DNA of 64,000 bases from Sulfitobacter sp. F26169L (GTDB lineage Bacteria; Pseudomonadota; Alphaproteobacteria; Rhodobacterales; Rhodobacteraceae): positions 7,501 through 71,500 of the forward strand of contig NZ_JAPMLP010000002.1 of NCBI RefSeq assembly GCF_026410285.1, in the 5' to 3' direction. The position numbers and the translations under genes were made by a program. The notes beneath the pieces were generated by a model. It ran no database searches, was not told the origin of the DNA, and worked only from the letters and a program-made list of their open reading frames with translations. Below, one piece after another: positions 8,724 through 17,347 of this stretch (positions are counted from its first letter, which is position 1; the number at the start of each line of letters is the position of its first letter).

Positions 8724-8798
8724 GGATGATTAGCTCAGCGGTAGAGCACTTCGTTGACATCGAAGGGGTCACTGGTTCGATCCCAGTATCGTCCACCA
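8724..8798 (+). tRNA. tRNA-Val (anticodon GAC)
   Basis: A complete 75-base cloverleaf. The acceptor stem GGATGAT pairs with ATCGTCC at 8788-8794 (one G-T pair), the D arm is TAGCTCAGCGGTAGAGC-like, the anticodon stem CTTCG/CGAAG encloses loop TTGACAT with anticodon GAC at 8756-8758, and the T arm contains GGTTCGATCC. The CCA end is encoded (8796-8798). GAC reads valine codons GUC and GUU. Confidence 0.96.
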
Positions 8799-8882
8799 TG
8801 TATTCTCTGGCGTGTTCATTTTGTGAACATGCTGCCCGTAACCCGGCGCTGGCCCGCGCCACAACTTGGAAGGATCGGACCT

Positions 8883-9008
8883 ATGAAAGTTCGCAATTCG
8901 CTCCGCTCGCTCAAGAACCGGCACCGCGACTGCCGTGTTGTGCGTCGCAAAGGCCGCGTTTACGTGATCAACAAGACCCAGAGACGCTTCAAAGCCCGCC
9001 AAGGCTAA
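8883..9008 (+). CDS. rpmJ: 50S ribosomal protein L36 (cysteine-poor type)
   Basis: A 41-residue, highly basic protein ([10 protein letters not shown] at the start, then [17 protein letters not shown]) that matches L36 of the large ribosomal subunit. It has only one cysteine and so lacks the four-ligand zinc ribbon of the classical bacterial L36; this is the form usual in alphaproteobacteria and similar to E. coli YkgO. GGAAGGA lies upstream of ATG at 8883. It follows tRNA-Val by 84 bases and ends at a strong terminator. Confidence 0.95.
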   Translation: MKVRNSLRSLKNRHRDCRVVRRKGRVYVINKTQRRFKARQG

Positions 9009-9028
9009 AGCTGATTTGAAATAATTCT

Positions 9029-9062
9029 AAAAAGGCTGCTCTCTCCGGAGCAGCCTTTTTTG
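9029..9062 (+). terminator. Intrinsic terminator after rpmJ
   Basis: AAAAAGGCTGCTC pairs with GAGCAGCCTTTTT around a short loop, with a T tract: a near-perfect 13-base inverted repeat 21 bases after the rpmJ stop. Confidence 0.93.
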
Positions 9063-9208
9063 CGTCGGCATTCTTTTTATCCCGAAAATTGTTCGCCAAC
9101 CTCCATCATTGCCCCTGCATTCGCCGATCGATCCACCGCTGGCCCTTGCGCTGCAGCTACGCTGGCTTAACTTGCACCTCGACAGCATCACTTCGAAAGG
9201 AGCCTTAG

Positions 9209-10081
9209 ATGGCAAGCGACCTTACATATACACCACCGGAAGTCTGGGAGTGGGAAGCAGAAAGCGGCGGAAAATTCGCGTCAATCAACCGCCCCATCGC
9301 TGGCCCCACACACGACAAAGATCTCAACATCGGCAAGCATCCTCTGCAACTCTACTCCCTAGCGACCCCTAATGGTGTCAAAGTGACCATACTGCTGGAA
9401 GAGCTGTTGGCCGCAGGTCATACAGGAGCGGAATATGATGCGTGGCTGATCAACATCGGAGAAGGTGACCAGTTCAGCTCGGGCTTCGTCGAAGTGAACC
9501 CGAATTCCAAAATTCCTGCTCTGATGGATCATTCAACAGAAGCGCCGCAGCGTGTATTCGAAAGCGGTGCAATCCTGCTGTATCTCGCGGAAAAATTCGG
9601 GGCCTTCATCCCGAAAGACCCTGCACAACGAACCGAGATGATGAGCTGGCTTTTCTGGCAGATGGGTTCGGCCCCCTATCTGGGAGGGGGATTTGGCCAC
9701 TTTTACGCTTACGCACCTGAAAAGTACGAATATCCGATCAACCGCTTCTCTATGGAAGCAAAGCGCCAACTGGACGTACTTGATCGCCATCTGGCCGATC
9801 ATGAGTGGTTTGCCGGCGAGTATTCTATTGCCGACATCGCGATCTGGGCATGGTATGGCCAGCTTGTGCTGGGGCGGCTTTATGATGCGGCAAAGTTTTT
9901 GGATGTGGCAAGCTATAAGAACGTCATGCGGTGGGCAGAGAAAATTGATGCCCGCCCTGCTGTAACCCGTGGTCGAATGGTAAACCGTGCCTTCGGAGAC
10001 GATCTGTCCATGCAGCTACATGAACGCCACGATGCATCTGATTTCGAAACCAAAACCCAAGACAAGATTGCAAAGGACTAA
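9209..10081 (+). CDS. yghU: Glutathione-dependent disulfide-bond oxidoreductase, YghU family (GST fold)
   Basis: A 290-residue glutathione transferase homologue of the Nu class. The N-terminal extension WEWEAESGGKFASINRPIAG is characteristic of YghU-type proteins, followed by the thioredoxin-like domain (LQLYSLATPNGVKVTILLEE, with the NSKIPALMDH cis-proline region and ESGAILLYLAEKFG) and the all-alpha C-terminal domain. These enzymes reduce small disulfides and organic peroxides with two glutathiones. ATG at 9209 follows AAAGGAGCC. The gene is monocistronic and is followed by a GC-rich hairpin. Confidence 0.93.
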   Translation: MASDLTYTPPEVWEWEAESGGKFASINRPIAGPTHDKDLNIGKHPLQLYSLATPNGVKVTILLEELLAAGHTGAEYDAWLINIGEGDQFSSGFVEVNPNSKIPALMDHSTEAPQRVFESGAILLYLAEKFGAFIPKDPAQRTEMMSWLFWQMGSAPYLGGGFGHFYAYAPEKYEYPINRFSMEAKRQLDVLDRHLADHEWFAGEYSIADIAIWAWYGQLVLGRLYDAAKFLDVASYKNVMRWAEKIDARPAVTRGRMVNRAFGDDLSMQLHERHDASDFETKTQDKIAKD

Positions 10082-10087
10082 CGGTCC

Positions 10088-10115
10088 GGTGCGCGCCGGA
10101 ACATCGGCGCGCACC
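10088..10115. terminator. GC-rich hairpin between convergent yghU and ABC permease gene
   Basis: GGTGCGCGCC at 10088-10097 pairs perfectly with GGCGCGCACC at 10106-10115 around an 8-base loop. The T tract is weak (TCATCTTCTTC), so this may be a poor terminator or a 3'-end stabiliser. Confidence 0.6.
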
Positions 10116-10178
10116 TCATCTTCTTCAATTTTCCTATAAACTTAATCCATCCCTCACGCCGCGCATTCGGCCCGAAGT

Positions 10179-11834
10179 CTAGCGCCGCCCGACCTGCCTG
10201 CAAATCAGGATCACAGGCAACAGCCCCATCGCGACAATCACAAGGCTCGGTACCGCTGCCCCCTCAAGCCGTTCGTCACTCGCAAGCCGGTACGCCTGTA
10301 CCGCAAGTGTATCAAAATTGAAGGGCCGCATAATCAGCGTCGCAGGCAGTTCTTTCATCACGTCCACAAACACGATCAACAGCGCAGTAAGCAAGCTGGG
10401 CGCAAGAATTGGCAGATGCACGCGGCGCAATGTCCCCATCGGCCCCTGCCCGAGCGAGCGTGACGCGGCATCCATATTCATATGCACCATCGCCTGACCG
10501 CCTTCATACGCTCCCAGCGCCGCTGCCAGGAATCGCACCATATACGCGATCACCAGCAGCCAGATTGACCCCGTGATCAGCAATCCGGTCGAGATATCAA
10601 AGGTTGCGCGCATCCATGCATCCAGCGCATTGTCGAAGGCCGCAAACGGCACTAGCAAACCAACGGCGATCACGCCGCCCGGCACTGCGTATCCCAATCT
10701 TGCAACATATGCGGCAGATTGTGACAATCGACCGCTGCGCATACGCTGGAAAAACCCGACGCTAATTGCGGCCAGCACAGTGACCACCGCTGCCGTAGAT
10801 GCCAGTATCGCAGAGTTATGTATGAAACCCAGATATCGCGTACTCAGCAGGTTCTGCTCGGATCCCAGCCCCATATAGAAAAGCACGATAATCGGTAGCA
10901 CCGCCCCGAAGACAACAGGAATGGTGCAAAGCATCGTCGCCAACACAGCACTTGTCCCACGCAGCACCAGTGGCGCTGCCGCTTTGGTCTGGCGGGAGGG
11001 ATCATGGTATTTCGCATCTCCGCGCTGCAATCTTTCCAACATTGCAAGAAACAGGGCAAAGCTGAGCAGACACAGTGCCAGTTGCGCGGCACCTGTACGG
11101 TCAAACAAGGAAAACCAACTGGTATAGATCCCCGTGGCAAAGGTCTGTACCCCGAAATATGCAACCGTCCCGAAATCGGCGATAGTTTCCATCACAGTGA
11201 GCAGAACGCCAGCGGCAATGGCAGGTCGCGCAAGGGGCAGGCTTACCTTGAAAAACGCCGCCCACGGTGATGATCCAAGCGCACGCGCAGCCAGAAACGT
11301 GGTGCCGCTTTGCTGTAAAAAGGCCGCGCGGGCCAGCAGATAAACATACGGATACAGCACCAACACCAACATCGCCGCGGCCCCACCCAGAGAGCGGATT
11401 TCAGGAAACCAGTAATCACGTGGCCCCCATCCTGTCACATCCCGCAGCGTGGTTTGCACAATTCCCGGATGGTCCAGCACATGCGTATAGGCATACGCCA
11501 AAACATAGGCGGGAAATGCCAACGGCAGCACAAGCGCAATTTCAAAAATGCGGGCACCCGGAAAGCGGGTCATCGTGACAAGCCACGCAGCACCTACACC
11601 GATGGAAAAAGTGCCGAAGGCCACCAGAACAACCAGTGCAAAAGTTGTGCGAACGTACCCGCCGAGGACGGTTTGCGCCAGATGCTGCACGGTATCCGTG
11701 CCGCCTGAAACAGCCGCCAGAAACACCGCAACCATCGGCAGCGCGCACAGAGCCGCAACAAGGATTGCAAGTCCGGACAGCGCGCGCGCGCCATCACGTT
11801 TTTTTCCGGAAGAAGGGATCGATGCATAAGCCAT
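10179..11834 (-). CDS. Iron(III)-type ABC transporter permease, fused two-unit form
   Basis: A 551-residue inner-membrane protein with about twelve hydrophobic segments arranged as two tandem binding-protein-dependent permease units (roughly residues 20-280 and 300-550). The overall pattern, including SPWAAFFKVSLPLARPAIAAG and the second EAA-like loop RSLGQGPMGTLRRVHLP, matches FbpB/AfuB-type ferric iron permeases. Its usual partners, a periplasmic iron-binding protein and an FbpC-type ATPase, are not in this window. It follows the ligase gene on the same strand after 66 bases, so it could be read from the same transcript, but no functional link is evident. Confidence 0.85.
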   Translation of the reverse strand: MAYASIPSSGKKRDGARALSGLAILVAALCALPMVAVFLAAVSGGTDTVQHLAQTVLGGYVRTTFALVVLVAFGTFSIGVGAAWLVTMTRFPGARIFEIALVLPLAFPAYVLAYAYTHVLDHPGIVQTTLRDVTGWGPRDYWFPEIRSLGGAAAMLVLVLYPYVYLLARAAFLQQSGTTFLAARALGSSPWAAFFKVSLPLARPAIAAGVLLTVMETIADFGTVAYFGVQTFATGIYTSWFSLFDRTGAAQLALCLLSFALFLAMLERLQRGDAKYHDPSRQTKAAAPLVLRGTSAVLATMLCTIPVVFGAVLPIIVLFYMGLGSEQNLLSTRYLGFIHNSAILASTAAVVTVLAAISVGFFQRMRSGRLSQSAAYVARLGYAVPGGVIAVGLLVPFAAFDNALDAWMRATFDISTGLLITGSIWLLVIAYMVRFLAAALGAYEGGQAMVHMNMDAASRSLGQGPMGTLRRVHLPILAPSLLTALLIVFVDVMKELPATLIMRPFNFDTLAVQAYRLASDERLEGAAVPSLVIVAMGLLPVILICRQVGRR

Positions 11835-11900
11835 GGCTGTATGTCGACTATTTCAGTCAGAAAGGGAAGTACCCCGATGCCACAGCCTCGCAAGTCGCCT

Positions 11901-13118
11901 CTAATCGTACTGGCGCAAATCCTCGATCACCAAACCGTCTTTCGGCAGGCTGTCAGGTTCAACCACCTCGATCCGTCCTTTCAGCTTCAAAAGCTGGCTC
12001 ACCGATTGGGCGTATGCGTCTGCATCCGGCGTGGCAGTTTCAATCTTGACTGTCATCATGTCCTGTTCCGCTTCACGGGTCGCGATAATGCGGGCACGGG
12101 TGATTTCAGGATGATGCGCAACCAATTGGGCCACCTGTTCGGGACGGACAAACATACCCTTGATCTTGGTGGTCTGGTCCGCACGACCCATCCAGCCCTT
12201 GATGCGCATATTGGTGCGTCCGCACGGGCTTTGCCCTTCCATCACCGCGCTCATGTCGCCGGTGGCGAAGCGGATCAGCGGGTAATCGGGGTTCAGCGTG
12301 GTCACGACAATCTCGCCCACTTCTCCATCCGGTACGGGGTTGCCCGTGCCGGGGGTCACAATCTCTACAATCACATTTTCGTCCACGATCATGCCCTCGG
12401 CGGCAGGAGATTCGTAAGCGATATTTCCAAGATCGGCTGTCGCATAACATTGCAGGCAGGTTATGCCCCGCGCAGTGTACCAGTCACGCAGGGACGGAAA
12501 CAGCGCGCCACCACCCACTGCCGCGCGTGTTATCGAAAGAGTAATCCCCATTTCGTCGGCTTTTTCCAGAATGATTTTCAGGTAATCCGGCGTCCCTGCA
12601 TAGGCGGTTGTTCCCATATCACGGGCCGCAATGACCTGTAGTTCTGTCTGGCCTGTTCCGGCAGGCAGCACCGCTGCACCCACAGCACGCGCGCCACTTT
12701 CAAAAATCATCCCGGCAGGGGTCAGATGATAGCCAAAGCAGTTTTGCACAATGTCACCGGCGCCAATTCCCATCGCGTGCAGAAAACGCCCCATGCGCCA
12801 CCAGTCGGGATCAGTCGAAGAAGGCTCATAAATCGGGCCAGGCGACTGGAATACATGGGAAAACGCGTGCGCCGGCTTGGTCGTCAAACCGCCAAATGGC
12901 GGGTTTGCGGCTTGGGCCTTCCCCAGATCGGACTTGCGTAAAACCGGCAAGGACGCAAGCGCAGCAACACTTGTTATGCTCTGCGCATCCACATCATCCA
13001 GTGTTCCGGCATAACCGCCGAGCGTTTTTGCACGTGCAATTTGCGCAGGCAATGCCGTCGCCAGATGCTGGGCGCGCTGTTCCGCGCTGCGGGTTTCCAA
13101 ATCGTCGAAATGGGTCAT
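11901..13118 (-). CDS. Phenylacetate-CoA ligase-like AMP-forming enzyme
   Basis: About 405 residues resembling PaaK-type adenylate-forming ligases, which activate aryl or acyl acids with ATP and CoA. Visible features are FQSPGPIYEPSS (substrate/AMP region), NCFGYHLTPAG, the acceptor region CYATADLGNIAYES, and TGDMSAV, where the adenylate-binding Asp lies, followed by the mobile C-terminal domain (GWMGRADQTTKIKGMFV). It is slightly shorter than PaaK. ATG at 13118 is used; a GTG three codons earlier is also possible. It is the second CoA ligase in this transporter cluster, and its substrate may be what the Liv-type transporter imports. Confidence 0.85.
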   Translation of the reverse strand: MTHFDDLETRSAEQRAQHLATALPAQIARAKTLGGYAGTLDDVDAQSITSVAALASLPVLRKSDLGKAQAANPPFGGLTTKPAHAFSHVFQSPGPIYEPSSTDPDWWRMGRFLHAMGIGAGDIVQNCFGYHLTPAGMIFESGARAVGAAVLPAGTGQTELQVIAARDMGTTAYAGTPDYLKIILEKADEMGITLSITRAAVGGGALFPSLRDWYTARGITCLQCYATADLGNIAYESPAAEGMIVDENVIVEIVTPGTGNPVPDGEVGEIVVTTLNPDYPLIRFATGDMSAVMEGQSPCGRTNMRIKGWMGRADQTTKIKGMFVRPEQVAQLVAHHPEITRARIIATREAEQDMMTVKIETATPDADAYAQSVSQLLKLKGRIEVVEPDSLPKDGLVIEDLRQYD

Positions 13119-13181
13119 GTTGCTCACTTTGTTTTTGCTTCCACTACCGTCAATGCGTCGCCTTGACTGTTATTTCCCAAC

Positions 13182-13925
13182 CTACACCGCCACACCGAAC
13201 AAGCTGCCCACAGCGGCGGTCACAGCCATCGCCAGACCACCCCAGAAGACAACGCGCACCGTCGCGGGCAACAGCGCGGCCCCGCCTGCCTGCGCACCCA
13301 ACGCACCCAAGGCGGCAAGGGCAAACAGCGTGGTCAACACCACGACCGAAATCACCGAAGTTTGCGGTGCCAGCACCGCCGCAATCAACGGAATTGACGC
13401 AAAAATGCTGAACGTCACTGCCGACGTAACCGCTGCCAACAGGGGGCGTGCCGCTTGTCCTTCACTCAGGCCGAGCTCGTCACGTACGTGCGCGCCCAAC
13501 GCATCATGCTGCGTCAACTCCCGCGCCACCAATGCAGCCGTCTCGGCGGATAGCCCCCGCTCTTCGTATATGGCGCCCAGCTCTGCCTCCTCGCCTTCCG
13601 GATCTTCCTGCAAAGCCTGTTGTTCACGGGCTATATCAGCCCCTTCCAGATCAGCCTGTGATGAAACGCTCACGTATTCCCCCGCTGCCATCGACATCGC
13701 GCCAGCAGCAAGCCCCGCACCACCTGCAATCAGGACCGCACGTGGAGAAGGATCAGCAGCAGCAACACCGACAATAATTGAAGCTGTCGAAACGATGCCG
13801 TCATTCGCACCCATCACGGCAGCACGCAGCCACGAAACCCGCTCTATCAGGTGCGGATCATCGCTATGTGCGGACGGGGCCAATTCAGGACAGCCAGCGT
13901 TTGCGCCGGCGATAGCTGCGCACAT
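13182..13925 (-). CDS. VIT1/CCC1-type family membrane protein
   Basis: An integral membrane protein of the VIT family (formerly DUF125), whose characterised members in plants and yeast move iron or manganese into vacuoles. The signature WLRAAVMGANDGIVSTAS opens the first membrane segment, followed by a charged cytoplasmic stretch (EGADIAREQQALQEDPEGEEAEL region) and two or three C-terminal hydrophobic helices. The start is uncertain. ATG at 13925 overlaps the livF end by about 40 bases and has no good ribosome site; TTG at 13883, just after the livF stop, would give a more usual N-terminus for the family. Either way it seems translationally coupled to livF. Confidence 0.8.
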   Translation of the reverse strand: MCAAIAGANAGCPELAPSAHSDDPHLIERVSWLRAAVMGANDGIVSTASIIVGVAAADPSPRAVLIAGGAGLAAGAMSMAAGEYVSVSSQADLEGADIAREQQALQEDPEGEEAELGAIYEERGLSAETAALVARELTQHDALGAHVRDELGLSEGQAARPLLAAVTSAVTFSIFASIPLIAAVLAPQTSVISVVVLTTLFALAALGALGAQAGGAALLPATVRVVFWGGLAMAVTAAVGSLFGVAV

Positions 13926-14718
13926 CACGGAAAGATTTGCGGCCCTCATCGGACATACCAAGATAGAACTCTTTCACATCCTGATTTTCACGCAAATCTT
14001 TTGCAGGGCCATCCATCACAACCCGACCGCTTTCGAGGATGTAGCCATAATGCGCAAACCGCAGTGCTACGTTTGTATTTTGCTCGGCTAGAAGGAAGGT
14101 CACTCCTTCCTTTTCATTGACCGATTTCACAATCTCGAAAATCTGTTCAACCAGCTGCGGGGCCAGCCCCATCGAAGGCTCGTCCAGCAGGATCGTTTCG
14201 GGGCGGCTCATCAGCGCGCGGCCCATGGCGCACATCTGCTGCTCGCCGCCGGAAGTATATCCCGCCTGTGATTTGCGCCGCTCGCGCAGGCGCGGGAAGT
14301 AATTATAGACCATTTCAAGATCATCGGCGATTGCGCCTTTGCCGTCGCTGCGCGTGTACGCACCCGTCAAAAGGTTTTCTTCAATCGTCAGGTGCTCAAA
14401 GCAGTGACGGCCTTCCATCACCTGCACGACGCCACTCTTGACCGTCTCAGCCGGATCACGGTCCTGGATCGGGTCACCACGATACTTGATCGAGCCCTTG
14501 GTCACTTCGCCCCGCTCAGATGCCAGCAACCCAGATATCGCCTTGAGTGTGGTCGTCTTACCAGCACCATTGCCGCCCAGCAAAGCGGTGATACCACCCT
14601 TTGGCACATTCAGGCTTACACCCTTCAGTACAAGGATAACTGAATTGTAGATCACTTCGATGTTGTTCACCTCAAGCAGGTTATCAACCTGAACTTCAGC
14701 GGCGTTTACGTCCAACAT
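13885..14718 (-). CDS. livF: Branched-chain amino acid-type ABC transporter ATPase LivF
   Basis: A 277-residue ABC ATPase. Walker A GGNGAGKTT is near residue 50, the signature TSGGEQQM near 155 and Walker B ETILLDEPSMGLAP near 175, with the switch histidine region replaced by LLAEQN, as is typical of LivF. The N-terminus is a little extended compared with E. coli LivF (MLDVNAAEVQVDNLLEVNNI), and the C-terminus carries a basic tail (RSYRRRKRWLS). It follows the binding-protein gene after an intercistronic hairpin. In this clustered arrangement the cargo is as likely to be an aromatic or fatty acid derivative as a branched-chain amino acid. Confidence 0.93.
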   Translation of the reverse strand: MLDVNAAEVQVDNLLEVNNIEVIYNSVILVLKGVSLNVPKGGITALLGGNGAGKTTTLKAISGLLASERGEVTKGSIKYRGDPIQDRDPAETVKSGVVQVMEGRHCFEHLTIEENLLTGAYTRSDGKGAIADDLEMVYNYFPRLRERRKSQAGYTSGGEQQMCAMGRALMSRPETILLDEPSMGLAPQLVEQIFEIVKSVNEKEGVTFLLAEQNTNVALRFAHYGYILESGRVVMDGPAKDLRENQDVKEFYLGMSDEGRKSFRDVRSYRRRKRWLS

Positions 14719-14750
14719 ATCCCTTGTACCCTTTTTGAAATTCTCGGCAT

Positions 14751-14780
14751 CTCTGGCCGCCGCCCTTGCCGCGGCCAGAG
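14751..14780 (-). promoter_or_regulatory. Intercistronic hairpin between the binding-protein gene and livF
   Basis: CTCTGGCCGC at 14751-14760 pairs perfectly with GCGGCCAGAG at 14771-14780, 11 bases after the binding-protein stop. On the minus strand there is no T tract after it, so it looks like an mRNA 3'-end stabiliser rather than a terminator. Such hairpins after the binding-protein gene are known in other ABC operons to raise its level over the membrane parts. Confidence 0.65.
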
Positions 14781-14790
14781 AAAAAGCAGC

Positions 14791-16074
14791 TTACTGGCAA
14801 GCAGGCTCGATATTATTTTCCGCCGCGTATGCTGAGGAGTCTTCCGCAACCAAACTGTCAATCAGCTCTTTGTCGGTTGCTGCAAAGTCGGAAACCAGCG
14901 TCCATGTCTTGGCTTTCGCGTCCCACTGGGTCACACCAACAAGGCCGTCACCACCGTGGTTCTGGCACGACACCTTGAACGCCGGCCCAAAGTTCGGCAG
15001 GCCAAGTGCGGCCATCTTCTCTTCGGTCATTTCCAGCGCTTCCATGCCATCCCGCATCTGGGATGCGTTGATTTCGGTGACACCGTGGATCTCTTGCGCT
15101 GTCTTCGCAGCTTCGGCAGCCAGCATCGCGGCATACAGACCACGGTTGTACAAAACCGTACCGATCTGGTCACCGGCACCCGCCGCTTTACCTGCGTCCA
15201 CGACATGCTTCTGGATGTCGTCAAACACGGGGAAATCCTTGCCAACACCGTGGAAGGTCAACGCCTTGTATCCGTCCGCGGCCTCGCCAGCCGCCAACAC
15301 GTCATTCTCGGAACCGGACCACCAGACGCCGATGAAGTTTTCCATCGGGAACCGGATGTTTGCCGCTTCCTGAACAGCAACCTGGTTCATTACGCCCCAG
15401 CCATACATGATCACATAATCAGGCTTATCGCGGCGAATCTGCAGCCACTGCGATTTCTGCTCCTGTCCGGGGTGATCCACCGGCACTTCCTTAAACTCAA
15501 AGCCATGCTTTTCGCTCAGCTCGGTCAGCGTGCGGATCGGCTCTTTGCCATAAGCAGAGTTGTGATAGACCAGTGCAATTTTTTTGCCCTTCAGATCACC
15601 ACCGTTTTCGGCCAGAAGATAGTTGATCGCACCCGATGCACCATCCCAGTAGTTCGCAGGATAGTTGAACGTGTGCGTGAACACTTCACCATTTTTTGCA
15701 GACGTGCGGCCATAGCCCATCGTGTGCATCGGAATATCATCCGCAGTGGTTTTCGGGATCAACTGGTATGTGATACCTGTGGACAATGGCTGGTACACCA
15801 GCCCGCCGCCGCCCTTAAGGCTCTCGTAGCACTCAACACCCTTTTCGGTGTTATAGCCTGTTTCACATTCAGGAACGGATGTCATTACGCCGCCAATTCC
15901 GCCATCCCGCGCATTCAACATGGTGAAATAGTCTGCATAGCCATCCGCAAACGGAATACCGCCTGCCGCATAAGGGCCTGTGCGATAGCTGAGCGACGGG
16001 AATACAAGGTCTGCCATCACTGGGCTCGCCGCCATAAGGCCTGCAATGGCCATTGTACCTAGTTTATATTTCAT
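14791..16074 (-). CDS. livK: Periplasmic substrate-binding protein of a Liv-type ABC transporter
   Basis: A 427-residue periplasmic binding protein of the Peripla_BP_6 type, with a Sec signal peptide (MKYKLGTMAIAGLMAASPVM, cleavage near VMA-D). The mature protein shows the two-lobe pattern (SYRTGPYAAGGIPFADGYAD, then LKGKKIALVYHNSAYGKEPI in lobe two). It is longer than E. coli LivK and belongs to the variants found beside acyl-CoA ligases, whose ligands are often aromatic or other carboxylic acids. Cysteines in ECETGYNTEKGVECYE may form a disulfide. The symbol is used for the family only; the ligand is not known. Confidence 0.9.
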   Translation of the reverse strand: MKYKLGTMAIAGLMAASPVMADLVFPSLSYRTGPYAAGGIPFADGYADYFTMLNARDGGIGGVMTSVPECETGYNTEKGVECYESLKGGGGLVYQPLSTGITYQLIPKTTADDIPMHTMGYGRTSAKNGEVFTHTFNYPANYWDGASGAINYLLAENGGDLKGKKIALVYHNSAYGKEPIRTLTELSEKHGFEFKEVPVDHPGQEQKSQWLQIRRDKPDYVIMYGWGVMNQVAVQEAANIRFPMENFIGVWWSGSENDVLAAGEAADGYKALTFHGVGKDFPVFDDIQKHVVDAGKAAGAGDQIGTVLYNRGLYAAMLAAEAAKTAQEIHGVTEINASQMRDGMEALEMTEEKMAALGLPNFGPAFKVSCQNHGGDGLVGVTQWDAKAKTWTLVSDFAATDKELIDSLVAEDSSAYAAENNIEPACQ

Positions 16075-16157
16075 CGGTGTTTCCTCCCTTGGATTTTATC
16101 CGATTGGTTTTGAAGGGCGGGTTATCCCCGCCTCGCGTTTTCATGACGTCCCCCACG

Positions 16158-17270
16158 TCAGTGCGGGAAAGGCCACAATCTCAGTTTTTCCTTCGCCACA
16201 CGCCATAGCTGGGCGATGCCATGGGGTTCAGCGATCAAGAAGATGATAATCAGCGCGCCGACAATAACCAGCTGCAAATGCGCCACGATGTCCGTCGGCC
16301 AACCCAGCAAATCAACGCCGACGACCTTCAGAACAACCGGCAAAAGCACTAGAAACGCAGCGCCCGCAAAAGAACCGAATATGCTGCCCAAACCGCCGAT
16401 GATAACCATAAACAGTACCAGGAACGATTTCTGGATGCCGAATGCTTCGCCCACCTCTACAGCACCGAGGTAGACGGCAAAGAACAACGCACCTGAAATT
16501 CCGATAAAAAACGAAGATACCATAAATGCTGTCAGCTTGGCACGCAGCGGATTAACACCGATGATCTCGGCGGCAATATCCATATCACGGATCGCCATCC
16601 ATTTACGCCCGGCCGCACCACGCGTCAGGTTGCGCGCAATGTAAGCACTGACGATCGTGAAAAACAGACAGAACATATAAGCGGCCCAAGGCGTTGTCGA
16701 CGGGCCCGTGATCAACACACCAAACAGATCCCGCTCCGGAGCACTGATTTGGCCTGACGCCGAATAGTTGTAGAACCACGCAACACGGTTGAACAGCCAG
16801 ACAAGGAAGAACTGCGCGGCAAGCGTCGCAACCGCCAGATAAAAGCCCTTGATCCGCAAACTGGGCAAGCCGAACAGAACACCCACAAGCGCTGTCATAA
16901 TACCGCCCATGATCACGCTGAAAAAGATGTTGAACTCGGGAAGGCGGAACAACAATTCACCGCCCCACCAGATATCGACACCGGTCATGAACTTGTAACA
17001 GCTATACGCCCCCACAGCCATAAAGCCACCGGTGCCAAGCGACACCTGCCCACAATACCCGACAAGAATATTCAGCCCCAATGCCGCAATTGCGTAAATC
17101 AGGAACGGCAGCAGCAGGGAATTAACCCAATAGTCGTTAACGATGAACGGGACCACAAAGATTGCCAGAAACAACACCAGATAATAGCGGTACCGGTCAA
17201 ACTTGATCGGAAACGTCTGCTGGTCTTCTTTATAAGTCGTCCTGAAATCGCCTGCTTCACGATAGAACAT
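16158..17270 (-). CDS. livM: Liv-type ABC transporter permease LivM
   Basis: A 370-residue inner-membrane permease with about ten hydrophobic helices. The family motifs LNILVGYCGQVSLGTGGFMAVGAY near residue 90 and GGLGSIFGSFAGAAF near residue 290 are present. The N-terminus has a charged extension (YREAGDFRTTYKEDQQTFPI region), as in ligase-linked LivM proteins. It lies 77 bases downstream of livH, and the second copy of the intergenic hairpin element occupies that gap. Confidence 0.92.
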   Translation of the reverse strand: MFYREAGDFRTTYKEDQQTFPIKFDRYRYYLVLFLAIFVVPFIVNDYWVNSLLLPFLIYAIAALGLNILVGYCGQVSLGTGGFMAVGAYSCYKFMTGVDIWWGGELLFRLPEFNIFFSVIMGGIMTALVGVLFGLPSLRIKGFYLAVATLAAQFFLVWLFNRVAWFYNYSASGQISAPERDLFGVLITGPSTTPWAAYMFCLFFTIVSAYIARNLTRGAAGRKWMAIRDMDIAAEIIGVNPLRAKLTAFMVSSFFIGISGALFFAVYLGAVEVGEAFGIQKSFLVLFMVIIGGLGSIFGSFAGAAFLVLLPVVLKVVGVDLLGWPTDIVAHLQLVIVGALIIIFLIAEPHGIAQLWRVAKEKLRLWPFPH

Positions 17271-17284
17271 ACCGAACGCTCCCT

Positions 17285-17330
17285 ATTTCTTTTGGCTGTA
17301 AATATCCCGGGGTCCGGGGCAGCGCCCCGG
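17285..17330 (-). repeat. Rhodobacteraceae-type intergenic hairpin element, copy 2
   Basis: On the minus strand, hairpin CCGGGGC-GCT-GCCCCGG (17314-17330) precedes a core that begins CCCCGGGA and ends GCCAAAAGAAAT (17285-17312), nearly identical to the core after dinB. It lies between the livH stop and the livM start, in the same orientation relative to the upstream gene as copy 1. Because livM follows directly, the element cannot be a full terminator here unless livM has its own promoter. Confidence 0.6.
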
Positions 17331-17347
17331 TCGGGTCAACTCTTTCA

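Noticed and set aside
14791..16074. Assigning strict branched-chain amino acid specificity to the transporter
   Set aside because: The family also carries other carboxylates, and two CoA ligases in the operon argue against assuming leucine, isoleucine or valine.
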